Under the pieces are notes generated by a model. It worked only from the letters and a program-made list of their open reading frames with translations, was not told the origin of the DNA and searched no databases. From Homalodisca vitripennis (taxonomy: Eukaryota; Arthropoda; Insecta; Hemiptera; Cicadellidae): 64,000 nt of DNA. A program made the position numbers and the translations under genes. Shown piece by piece: positions 36,484-49,275 of the stretch. The stretch spans positions 147,771,501-147,835,500 of the forward strand of contig NC_060212.1 in the NCBI RefSeq assembly GCF_021130785.1, in the 5' to 3' direction. The stretch's first letter is position 1, and each line of letters starts with the position of its first letter.

Positions 36484-37147
36484 ATATAAAGTACCCAAAT
36501 TTTAGGTTTAAAGTATTTTTCTTGTCTTTAAAGTCCAAAGTAAAGTAAAAGAATATTCTTTCTTGCCAGTTGTACGATAAATGTTTGAATAATCCATGCT
36601 TACATATGATTTTACCGTTAGGGCAGTATTTTATATTTTAAACAATGTTTATACATAAATTTTTTAGATCGAAAAAACACGTAATACATTATCATTCAAA
36701 ATTGTATACATGAATAAACATGTGTGCTTTAACTCATCCGTAACAATTTATTAATAAAAATGCAGTGGAACATTTAGTCAAATCAATTTTGTTACAATTG
36801 TATTTTTGTATAAAAGGAGAGTAAAAGTAAAATGAAGTCCACATAAAACTATTTCGAATAAAAGACTCCATGAATTTTGTTTGCAAGGATATTCAATATA
36901 ATATTATAACATACAATGCATTAAGCTAATTAAAATTACTACATTTTTAGTTATGGATATTGATTTAAACTATTATAATTGGAACACCTTCAATATGTTA
37001 TAGCCTGATGTTTAATATCAGAGGTTAAATCATCAGCGTCAAAGAATTTGATATTCATTGCTTAAAATAAGTCCTTAATATAAAATATGCCTCTTTTCAG
37101 CGAAAGGAACTAAATTAATTATTTGAAAGGGTCTTAATACTCATCAA

Positions 37148-37235
37148 TTAGTTCCAACTTCTTTTAAAATTAAACTGAGTAGCCCGATATTTATCGGTTC
37201 GAATTAATATCCGTTCCATTAAGAGATTGATTGGC
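37148..37235 (-). other. Conserved patch, copy B (KPINLLME reading)
   Basis: It is the counterpart of A 3358-3460. In B it lies at the end of a 74-codon minus-strand frame (37148-37372), and C has the same frame (58654-58878). Conservation of this frame between B and C only reflects their recent common origin. Confidence 0.45.
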
Positions 37236-38711
37236 TTATAGTTGAAGGAAATATGGTTCGTATGAATATGGTTTTCTGCTTGAAAACTTACAGTATACTT
37301 TATATAATAAGATAAGCCAATAAAATGGCATAATTTAAGTAGATAAATAATGTTCAGTAACACAAAGACCATTGATAGGTTATTATTTCAAACATAAATC
37401 TAATAATTAATATTGTGATTTCAGCTACTTCAGTTGGGAATGATAAGGCAACTAATGTAAGAAACAAAACATTTTGTCTGATCGGCTGTAATGTTTAGAT
37501 TTCCATTGCACTTTGTAAGCTTGGTGTATTTTATTTATGTTAAAGGAACTCCTGGTTCCTTAAAATCCACAAGAATGTATTGACACTACTAACCTAGCAA
37601 CACAGCTAAAATAAAAAATCTCTAGGTTTAAACACATTGATTTTCGTTATGTCGCTTCTTGATCACATTTATTGTTGGACTATTAGATTATTAAGTTCAT
37701 AAACAAGAGTGGATTCATGAAAAAAAAAGATTTTGCCTAAGAGTTGACAATTTCACTTCAGTATATGCGGGGTTAACATAAGCCGATTTTATAAATCACA
37801 CTCAATCTAGTATATCTTCCAAGCATGACCGCTACAGATTTGTGTTCTGTACAGGGTGATTCAAAAAGAGCGCTGGTTTAAAAAGACTGGTAAAAAAAGG
37901 TTAAAATTTACGGATTTGCTTTTTTTATAGAGATCTACTAAATTAGTAATACGCATTTGTCACAACCTATTTTGTCACATTGGGTCAATCTGGGGATTAG
38001 TACTTTGATTTATTAGTGTATCAGTAACTAAGTTCTTCTGTGAAATTTGTCTGATGTTTGATATAAGGTGTTAATTCACCAAAGTCTAAGAGTACGTTGT
38101 AATTTTTGTAATGAGGTCTTGAAACAAAAAACGTTACCTCACAACAAAAAGAACGAAATTAAAATTACTTGGAAGTGTCTTAATACTCTTTTAACTCAAC
38201 AATTTTATCTCCGAATCACTAGAAAGATAATTTGATTAAGACCTCTCGTAACGTCTGACATTACGCTTTGAGTTAACAGTACATTTTTTCATAATTTTTT
38301 TGTATACTTTCAATAAAGAAACCACTAAGAAATTCAATAATTTCCAAATTCAAAGGAGCCATTTAAAAACTATTAGGTTTTATCTTAAACATCAGTATGA
38401 AAATATTTGAACAAAACTACGAATTTAATCAGTTTTTACCTCACTAAACTTGTTAAAAATTAAGAATAATATTTAAAAAATTATTGTTTTTTTAAGTTAC
38501 TCAAATATAATTTTAAAGCTAGTACATTTACTCCTCGACAAACAATTTTAATTTGAATTATTTAAAAAACGTACAATACACGATATTTGTAGTTCAAAAT
38601 ATAGACTGTACAGCAACTCCAGGACATTCAATATGTCGTATATTATAATTTATTTTCTCCAATAAGCTATGTAAAATATTGTTCCTTGTTGCGTTTTTTT
38701 TGTTATCAGAA

Positions 38712-40590
38712 AGCTGGGGTGTCATCCTTGCTTCTGTGGACAAGAAATATGTTCTGTCTGCTTACGTTACATTGTTCTATGAAAATACTCGAGTTTTATC
38801 GAAACTAGTGTAGGACGTCGACATTAGCATGAGAGTACAGGAAATGAAGAACAGCGCCTTGTAACAATAGACTGACATTGTTGTACACTGCTGGGGTATC
38901 ATCCTTGCGTCTGTGGACGAGATATGTGTTCTGTCTGCCTGTGTTACAATGTTGTATGAAGATACTTGTTTACTGAATTTTGACAGAAACCAGTTTAGGA
39001 CGTCGACATTAGCATGAGAGTACAGGAAATGCAGAACAGCGCCTTGTAACAATAGACTGACATTGTTGTACACCGCTGGTGGATCTTTCTTGTTTTTAGG
39101 GACGAGATATGTGTTTTGTCTGCCTATGTTACAGTGTTGTATGCAGATACTCAAGTTTTACCGAAACTAGTGTAGGACGTCGACATTAGCATGAGAGTAC
39201 AGGAAATGCAGAACAGCGCCTTGTAACAATAGACTGACATTGTTGTACACTGCTGGGGTATCATCCTTGCGTCTGTGGACGAGATATGTGTTCTGTCTGC
39301 CTGTGTTACAATGTTGTATGAAGATACTCAAGTTTTACAGAAAACTAGTGTAGGACGTCGACATTAGCATGAGAGTAAAGGAAATGCAGAACAGCGCCTT
39401 GTAACAATAGACTGACATTGTTGTACACCGCTGGTGGATCTTTCTTGTTTTTAGGGACGAGATATGTGTTCTGTCTGCCTGTGTTACAGTGTTGTATGAA
39501 GATAATCAAGTTTTACAGAAACTAGTGTAGGACGTCGACATTAGCATGAGAGTAAAGGAAATGCAGAACAGCGCCTTGTAACAATAGACTGACATTGTTG
39601 TACACCGCTGGTGGATCTTTCTTGTTTTTAGGGACGAGATATGTGTTTTGTCTGCCTATGTTACAGTGTTGTATGCAGATACTCAAGTTTTACCGAAACT
39701 AGTGTAGGACGTCGACATTAGCATTAGAGTACAGGAAATGCAGAACAGCGCCTTGTAACAATAGACTGACAGTGTTGTACACTGCTGGGCTATCATCCTT
39801 GCGTCTGTGGACGAGATATGTGTTCTGTCTGCCTGTGTTACAGTGTTGTATGCAGATACTCAAGTTTTACCGAAACTAGTGTAGGACGTCGACATTAGCA
39901 TCAGAGTACAGGAAATGCAGAACAGCGCCTTGTAACAATAGACTGACAGTGTTGTACACTGCTGGTGAATCTTTCTTGTTTTTAGGGACGAGATATGTGT
40001 TCTGTCTGCCTGTGTTACAGTGTTGTATGCAGATACTCAAGTTTTTACTGAAACTAGTGTAGGACGTCGACATTAGCATCAGAGTACAGGAAATGCAGAA
40101 CAGCGCCTTGTAACAATAGACTGACAGTGTTGTACACTGCTGGTGAATCTTTCTTGTTTTTAGGGACGAGATATGTGTTTGTCTGCCTGTGTTACAGTGT
40201 TGTATGCAGATACTCAAGTTTTACCGAAACTAGTGTAGGACGTTGACATTAGCATGAGGGTACAGGAAATGCAGAACAGCGCCTTGTAACAATAGACTGA
40301 CAGTGTTGTACACTGCTGGTGAATCTTTCTTGTTTTTAGGGACGAGATATGTGTTTTGTCTGCCTATGTTACAGTGTTGTATGCAGATACTCAAGTTTTA
40401 CCGGAACTAGTGTAGGACGTCGACATTAGCATGAGAGTAGTGGAAATGCAGAACAGCGCCTTGTAAAAATAGACTGGCAGTGTTGTACACTGCTGGTGGA
40501 TCTTCCTTGTTTTTAGAGACGAAATATAGGTTTTGTCTGCCTTTGTTACAGTATTGTATGCAAATACTCACGATTTAGCGAGACGCTGTG
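38712..40590. repeat. 177-bp satellite array of copy B, about ten units
   Basis: The core GGACGTCGACATTAGCATG begins at 38813, 38999, 39175, 39353, 39530, 39707, 39884, 40062, 40238 and 40415. The period is 176-178 bp, with one 186-bp step. Two linker types are interleaved: one with TATCATCCTTGCGTCTGTGG (after units 1, 3 and 6) and one with ATCTTTCTTGTTTTTAGGG (the others). The array ends at a flank around AAGGACCACTAC that all three copies share. Since 177 equals 59 codons, long minus-strand frames (38777-39154, 39876-40217) run through it, but length changes between units break every frame, so it is not coding. Confidence 0.96.
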
Positions 40591-43535
40591 TAAAGGACCA
40601 CTACAATACAATTAAGGACGAGATATATGCTTACTCTCTTGGTTTTAGGTGTTACTTCAAAAAAATCTTATAATTTTGTATAGTTTATAACTCATCCAAT
40701 CATACTCAATATATCAATAAAAAAGCCAGTATCTAATCGTCCAAGAAATTCTCATTATTAATTATCCTTATTATGGTTGTAGCAAGTGTCATTACACCCG
40801 CCTACAAAATTCGTATAGTATGTTTTGATTTTTCTACCCACTTTATACAAATATCATATAACTCATAGTATTTAAAATATAGTACACTAAACACTGTTTG
40901 GTTGTGTTATTCTGTTAGTAGTTTATAACTGGCAATCGTTATTTCGAATCTAATCTCCCCATAGGTTATTCGGGACGTATTATGTAATGTTACAAAAAAT
41001 AATAATTTGAAACCGTTCACACAGTTTACGTAAATCCTATCTAAAGCACTATTGTTTAGGGCATCTGAAGATTAGTAAAAGTTATTAAAACTACGTATAA
41101 AACCTTACTGTATCAACTAATTAGTATTAGGAGTACATAATTCCAATTGCTTGTAGAAATTGAAGGTGTAAATGTTTGAATGGGAGTATGCAACTAACAG
41201 TGATTTTGGAATAGTTTGTTCAGTAATATAATGTTAATTCATTATAATTGTGCAAATGAATTTCTTAATTTTAATGTTTTTATTAAATGAGCAATAACAC
41301 GAGAAAGTTTATACTTTTGTTAGTTAATTTCTTGTTTTACTGTGTAATATATAAATTTTATTTTATTTGTAGTCACTTCTTTCTCACCTTCGCCAAATCA
41401 AAATAATGCTATTTTCAGTGAGGTCCATAAATTGATGCTATATATTTATCGTATTATTACTAGAAAATTTTATCAAAATACAGTCACTAAAAATTTGTCA
41501 GAGTTACATTAGTAATTTCAAAACAAATTGTGTGTTAGCCTGTCAGCTTGTCAATCTATGTAACAAACGCTAAGACCCATATGGTGTGACAGGAGGGTAT
41601 TGAAAGTCAGTGAACCGGAACTGCCAGTCTTTAATAGAAAGGAAAGTCTCTGGTCACCTGTTTTTCTCAGTTTAATGAATTTTCCTAGCATTTCTTAACA
41701 TTGCTTACTAAATAAACCCAATTGACTAAGGACATGAAAAACTATATGTTCCACAGTTTAAATAATAGTAAATAATACATTTTGAAACTACAAATATAGT
41801 TTTCGTGAATATTTAAAAAAAAGCCATTTGCGTGAATAAAAAGCGTGTAGAATGAAGTTAAGATCTCCGTTTGCTTTGAGCTCAATAACAGAGTGTCATG
41901 GCAATATTGCCTCTCGTGTCTAATATTGGGTTTTGATATTGCGTGACATTTCAGTGACAGCTAACTGTGCAAGTGACAAATATAACCATTGCGAAAACAC
42001 AGTGACAATTTTGTAGTAGGTATACAAATCACAGGTAAAAATATAATAATTTTGCACAATAATTCTTTTAATCTGTTTCTCCTCACATAAAAATAAGAAA
42101 AGTTTTGTCAGTTACTTTATAAATTAATTTTGCCATAATGAAAGTGTATACTTGTTTTAATGTAAACTTTATAATTTCTAATTAGTTTGCAATATTACAG
42201 CATCGTTTTAGTTTTAGACAAAATCATTCAATCACAAATTACATGAGTTTAACTATACAAGGGAGGAGATCACTGTTGTATTCTTTTAATCCTGTGTAAG
42301 TAGGCTTTACCTTCACTTCTTATACTTATTTGAATTGTATAAGTATCCTTTGTGTGTTATATACATAATATAATGTTGTTATTTTAACGCATTAAGGTGC
42401 TTACAAAATATCTATTTTATAGAATATTTAATGTTAAGTTTGCCACAAATTTGGACATAGAGTTAATTAATATATGTAAATATAATTAGTTTACTATTAG
42501 AAAAATTTTTGAATTTAGTCCTCCAGCATACTCAAAACTGTCTGGTTAAGAAAATTTTACTTAAAACTTCATTAACAATACGTTTGAACTAATTTGCGGA
42601 CATCCAGTATGCGATAATATCATACCTAAATGTCTTGTATTGGTCTAGATTTTAACACACGTTGTGTGATCCTCTGATCTTGTATAGTTTGTTCATGATT
42701 TAGAGGAGTGACATTAAAATTTAAGGAATACTGCTTATAACTGAGCCATGAAGCACACCATTCTACGGTGGGAGGTGCTGTACTAGACTAAAGAGCTTCT
42801 AATTACCTAATTAATATGCTATTCTCTGCAGAATTAGAATAAAGAGCAAATTCGATTGCTCACTATTAGCCAAATCCTATGGAGTCTAACGAACTCGATT
42901 TTACCGACAAGAAAAATGATTCATGTGAAATTAAAAATTTATACGACGTTTATTTTGAAAGTTTTGTGTGCACAGGCAGACAATTTTCCTTCCTTGAAAA
43001 CATTTGCAGATTCTCAAATGATAGTTTTTACAAACGAATAACTTCGTGAATAAGACCCAGATTTTCGCCTTTTGAAACATGACATATTTTGATTTTATTT
43101 ATATTAAAACTTTTAGGCATTAAAATAAGATAATGTTGTCATATTGACCATGCACAATTGTATGTATTCAATTCTATCGATTATTAGGATTGCTTTTTTC
43201 AAACTTATGGATATGCTAAGTATTAAAAAAATTCCGTTGAACATTTATTGTCCAATATTAAACAACATGTGTGAAATGAAGTCTTGTGACAAGTACATGT
43301 ATTTGAATTTTCGTAATGGACTTGTTTATGTCTACAGAAACAATGATGTAGGATATAATCCGTGTCGAGATCGGACCACACCACATATTTCTATGCAATT
43401 TACCACGTTAAATCTGGCCAGGAAAGGGAATGCTGTTAATGTTTAAATTTGGTACTGTGAATATATGATTTGGTTTATAATTGATTACCAAGAATTATAA
43501 TAATGATACAAAAGCTATACATCTAAAAAAACTTG

Positions 43536-46500
43536 CGAACAAATAAAACATTCTAGCATAACATATTTACGAAAAAATTATTTACGTTAAAACTTAATTC
43601 AAACTTAGGAACTAATATAATAACCACCCCTACACTGCTTACTTACTTTGATATGAAAAAATGTAAAAGAAAATTAAATATACGAAAGGATTTTTATTGG
43701 CCTGAAAGTACAAAAACAAATTATCAAGGTAGTTTAGGAATGAGAGGACCAACTATAATACACCCTTTCATTCATTTTTGTGAATTGATTGAAAGGTTAA
43801 TGATACCAGATCAGAAGTTAATTCTAGGTACATTCACATTGCGTGTTATAACGCTGCAGACTTCAAAGTGATAAATGAAGGCATGTAATCTTTGGGCAAT
43901 CGATCTTTACTATCGGTATATATAATTTATATTAATCTGAATATAAATATTAGTTTTTGGATAAAATGTGCTAAATTTCCAGAAAAAGTATAGATCAATT
44001 GAAATACAACATGATGTATAGCTTAATTCACGTTTTTCACTAATCCTTCACAAACCTTCCTCAAAAAGTGCATTAGAGCTACAAGTGACTAGTTAATTTA
44101 TAAATAAATGTATATGAAGTTTACTACCACACGTGAAAACAGTTTTTGAGCTGGAACCGCTGACGCTCAATAAAGTGTACAGTTTTACAATTCTTTCTGG
44201 AATTTTATACTTTATAATGTATACTAGAAAGACAAATGTAGTTTTAAAATTATAAATATAAGATTTATTAAATGTATTATAAGAAATAGAATGTTTAATG
44301 ATTTTATTGATGTTTAGTTAGCGTTAATAGGACTATTCAAGGGCAATGTTGTATTATTTTATATATGTCTAAACCCTGGTCCTTAATCGCGCATCAATAT
44401 ATTTGAGATAGAGGAGAAATTAGAGTGATGATATTTACTAAAACTTCAAAATTCAATGAACCAAAAAGATTTAAATTCAGTTTTTAAAACCGTTACTGGT
44501 AAATTCATGATGTGACAAATACTTTATTGCGTTATGGGGTTGTCTTAATGATAATTGGACATTTTGCATGACATTTTTATAAAAAAAAATAGTATATTCT
44601 CGTACAATTTAAACAGTCAATAACTTTTTTACCGACTAACTGCTTTCACTAATAAAGTTTTCAATCCCTCGGAATACAGATCCCTTTTGGTTTTTGCGTT
44701 TTCCAAGCATCATAAGAATATAAATGTCCTACACATTTTTATTACGCACTCTTTGTAATGTTAAATAAATTAATATTGTAAGGATAGTACCAAGTATATT
44801 TATAATTATTGTAATCGTTCAGGTAATGCAGTTCTCTTTCTCGTAGATGATTTTTACCTTATATCTTTACACATCTTGGCAACATTGGAAATTATTTAAT
44901 GACACAGATTTGTAATGCCATTTTCGGAGAGGGTCACATTCTAGCAGTTCATGAAATTAAAGAAAAGTATACTATAAAGAATATGTATTATATATTTTTA
45001 TTTTTATACATTAACTTTAAGATTTGTTCTGGGATGCTGCAGCTAGTAGAAGTAGCAGGGAATTAATAGGTAACTAACTAACCAAAAAAGGCCTCGATAT
45101 TCTATAGCTTATGAGGACTTGAACAGGGTTGCGTTTTGAGCACAATCTTTTTTTAAAAACAAAGAAAATTGAAGATAAAGTTAACCCGTTTTTAGACGGG
45201 AACAATAAACGGATGCGAGCTGCAAAATTGATGAGTTTTGGTTATTTCAAAGGAATTGCAAGCTAAATAAACACACAAATTAGCCTGGTTTTAGATAAGA
45301 TATCCTCTGTAAATATTTTCAGAATGGAAAGAAAACGCTATATCATCTGTTTATAGAATGTGATTAATTGCAAATATAAGACACTATATTCTAAAATGAC
45401 ACCAATTTGGATTAAATGAGATACACAATGTCAACTCCAACCAATTTTGGGAACAAAATGAACGTTTATTGTAGAGATATATTTCTTTTTCCTTCAACCC
45501 AATAGAGTTTATTTCTGATATACACAAAAAAAAATTACACCCAGAATATATGTTTAATGCGAAAATCAATCCTATAGTTGATGACAATGATTACAACTAA
45601 TTAATTAAGATTAAAATTACTTAACGCAGTGTTGAATTCAATAGGTAGAGTGCCCAAGTTTGTAACTCTACTTTTCTTTGAAATGAAAAATAAAATTTTT
45701 ACAAGTTCAATACTTAAATTTTATTCAGAAAGTTAATCTGCTAACATAATTTAGTTTATTGTTATTAAATTAAAGTACAATTGATTGATCAAAGTTTACT
45801 TTTTTATACGACGAATCTGCACTTTGCTGACTTATTTGAAGTATAATATTGCTGTTCGACTGTACACATAAAACCAGAACACAACGTACGTACGATATTA
45901 GGAAGCGTACAATACAGAATATTCCCGGCCAGGATATGTATGTGACACAGGAGAGTCGTTTATATAATGTGAGCAATCACAGTCGTATTGTACTGCTGCC
46001 ACTACGTACAATGCATAGATTCAAGATAGGTAGGTATATGAGAAATGTAGGGAAAGACACATAAAGCAATATATTTATATTTACAAAACTGGCAAACAGC
46101 AACTACATTTTTAATTAGAAACAGTATTACCTACTTTTTCAAAACGTAGGGAATCGGGGAATACATTCCTACACAGTATAAACATAGAATAATATAGATA
46201 ATAAATACTATAAATATATGTCATAGCACCGTCCACCATCTGGGCGACTAGATTGTATTAAGTCACTTTGATTTAGATGCACTCCAAAGATATGTTTAAA
46301 TTACTCATTCCAAATCATAAGATATAATGGAAAAACAAAAGTTGTTTTGCAAAGTTTTGCAGTTGTTTTAGCGTACTTAATTTGCTTACTTGAATTTATA
46401 ATAGTAAAACATTTCGTTTCTAATGTAAATACAGTGGTTTTCTCTTAATATACCGACACAACGGAAGATCAAGGCACTCGACAAAACATAACGAAAAATT

Positions 46501-48329
46501 AATTGTACAGACAGGCAGAAGTTCGGACGCAATGTTCTTTGACCTTTTGTCCCAACTTTAATAGAGATCTTTTTTAGACCAAGAAGTACATTGACACCGT
46601 TTATATAAATAGAATAAATAGGTAAATAGAATAAATAGAATATTGGGCTATCAAGGTTTTATTATATCTAAAAAAAAAAAGAATTAAAACCTAGCCTTTC
46701 TCAGCAATCGTATATATATAACTGTCGCAACTTTCAACAGTGAACTTTTTGTGGTCGGGTTTTCGGCAGTGATTTATCTTACTAAAGACCTTAAATTTGA
46801 TGCATCACGTGACTTAAGCTCTCATATGAGAATTCTCGTAGGTCGTCCCATAATACGGTTACAAATAAGATATTTACTACTAACAGCACACTGATAAACT
46901 CTTTAAGTCAACACATATTGCATGATGTAGAAGATTTATCCAGATGTACTAATTTTACTGATCATAGTTTATGATAACGCACTAGCATGGATACTCGAGT
47001 AAAACATCTTTATCCTTGTTATTATTATAAAATAATTATAATCAGTTACTAGAGATATTTCGCCATTAACAGAGCTACTGAATATTTTATTTCGTATCCA
47101 TTATATTAGATCATGAACAGTTTATACTATGTAAATCTAATTGATAAGTACCAATTTTATAGTTGGAATACTTTAGAAAGAGTTTCAGTTAATACTGTCA
47201 CTGTGACTTCTTCTTGTGATAGCAAAATATTTCACCGTGAAATTATGTGCAATTTACTTTGAATAATGTAAATGGGGGATTACTGCATTTGAAGTATTTG
47301 TAACTGGCTGAGCATTAGGGAATCCTTTAACTCGGAAATCGGTGGTGGGGTCTGGAAAACGTTTATTTATGTCCACTTGTCCGCAAGATATCTCAAAAAC
47401 AAAGTCACCTTTGTTATTGCGCATGAAGCTTTATTTATACATGAGGAACATTGAATATGATTATGGTGCTATTAATTCTATTGAACTTATAGATAACCAT
47501 GATATGGCATATTTCCAACTAGAAAACAGCGGAATGAGTATATTTATGAACAAAATGAATAGACTCATATGATATTTAAACATTTTCCGTATAAACACAT
47601 TTAGCATAACTACACTAAGGTATACAACATAATTTTATAGTGACAGGGTGTGTGGAATTTTATTACTTGAACACTGATATGGGACCTGATTTAATAAACA
47701 TCTTTTTGGGAAAATGCAATAACTATTTTCCTTATGAAAATACATTTCCCAATATATTACAACTTAATTAAATTTAATTTCTTAAGAGATAATTGAACTA
47801 CATACATATATAATACTAATCGAAACCTTAATTTAGTATTATATTTCACCTGTGATACATTAATAACTAGTAGATACCGATATTATTTATAATTTAAAAC
47901 ATGCTATTATCGAATCAGAATTGTAACATGTTTAATGTGTAATGGAATTTTATAATTTTAATAGATACTAATTAATTCTAATTAAAATTACATAATTTAT
48001 AGCTTCAGAAAATGTAGTCATAGCTACTTTAAAATCGCGATTTCGATTAATGATGTTTGAAATATCTGATATTAATGATCATTCCTACTAAGATAGTGAA
48101 ATACCATTCTGTGGAATCTGGTGTGAAACTGGTCGATGCACTTTGCTATACAGTACAGATTGTCTATGCTTTAAATCCACGTGAGACTTCACCAATCAGT
48201 ATTCAGTTAAAAGTTGGCGCATCAATAATTCTTCTGCATTATCTGATTCCCCCAAGATTTTGCAATGGCTTATATCAGCAGGACAACATTTTTGACTCAG
48301 AAACTAATAAATAAGCCACTTTCACACAC
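43536..48329. other. No recognisable gene; possible right part of copy B
   Basis: The DNA is AT-rich, with open frames up to about 76 codons (for example 43653-43871 and 47342-47572) and no known domains. Because C ends at the window edge while still matching B at 43535, this stretch may belong to the large repeat. A run of ten A residues lies near 46670 and imperfect GAATAAATAG repeats near 46610-46640. Confidence 0.5.
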
Positions 48330-49275
48330 TGTGGTGCGGGACAAAAAGTTTTTCACTAAAAATGCTATAATTGAAATCATAAGTAGTTTTGGGGTAAATT
48401 CCTACTAATTTCAATCTATAGAAACTGTTGCAGAGCAGGAGGAGACAATTTAATACCGTGTGGTGTTTCTCTGTGTATAAAAACCGATGTGAGATTTCAA
48501 AGTAGTATTTTTATATTTCATGATCAAAACATTTTTCAGCGTTATTTTCCAAAAAGTTTTAAAGCTTTCCTGAAAAATGTATTGAATGAACCATGTTCAC
48601 AGGCTGTGCTCCTAAAGTAATCATTTTCATTCCTGGAATCCCATCAAACCTCCCTAATATTATTTTCAGTTTAAACAGCTGCAGTTTTCAATTAAAGAAC
48701 AGTTCACTTTCAGTATTAGAAAGACGAAATTGAATGTTGAATGTGACCTATTTATATGTGACACCCCCTGAAATGCTCGTTAGATTGAAGTACGAGGAGT
48801 AAACGTCACCGCTAGTGTTAACGTTTTGTCTACAAGTTCATTACCTGAAGCTTATTTCTCCATCCGGTCTAATAAAACTATTATTTTATCTCCGTCATTG
48901 TTACACAATTAATTAATGTACTATTATGGTGTAGTGAACTACGGGTTCTTTCAGATAGATGCATTTATATACATATAATATAACAAATGTTTAAAAAAAA
49001 ACTATTTCCTATATATTGTTGTGAATGCAAAACATAGTATATATATATATAAGTTTCTGTAAAACACGCTGATGTAACTCAAGTTTAGAGAGAGGAAAAA
49101 AAGGAAACATTTCTCTCTAAACTCTAATATAATATAACCAACCAACCCGACAGCTGCTGATTAACTCTGCACCATCTCTCAAATTTCACTTAGTATAAAG
49201 CAACAAGAGCTCATCTCTGTGTAGTTCTGCCTTGCCTTCAATTCAGAAATCTTCATATGAGCGTAATAGGTCAAC
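48330..49275 (-). repeat. Old repeat, inverted partner of 19.64-20.65 kb
   Basis: It matches the reverse complement of 19.64-20.65 kb in several collinear patches (see that entry). It ends about 160 bp before copy C begins, and its partner lies to the right of copy A, which is inverted. The pair could therefore be an outer part of the same large unit, separated from A by about 6 kb of inserted DNA. Confidence 0.6.

Larger units (their letters stand above)
25115..43535 (+). repeat. Copy B of the large repeat unit
   Basis: It matches copy C (49440-64000) collinearly and in the same orientation, at about 90-97% in sampled stretches. The left edge is near 25115/49440. The right edge is not seen, because C runs off the window while still matching B at 43535. 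Differences are mainly private indels: the TTAA elements at 27349-29815, the longer satellite at 38.7-40.6 kb and an AT-rich stretch at 32.31-32.44 kb in B, and deletions in C opposite 26.0-26.14 kb and 41.56-41.63 kb. No intact gene was recognised inside. Sequence not listed separately here holds short chance open frames only. Confidence 0.95.

Noticed and set aside
38700..40600. CRISPR-like array
   Set aside because: The units are contiguous 177-bp tandem repeats without unique spacers, in a eukaryotic context.
43144..43446. 100-codon plus-strand frame as a gene
   Set aside because: The C counterpart near 63.6-63.9 kb has frameshifting indels (for example an extra TTAG near 63742), so the frame is not preserved.
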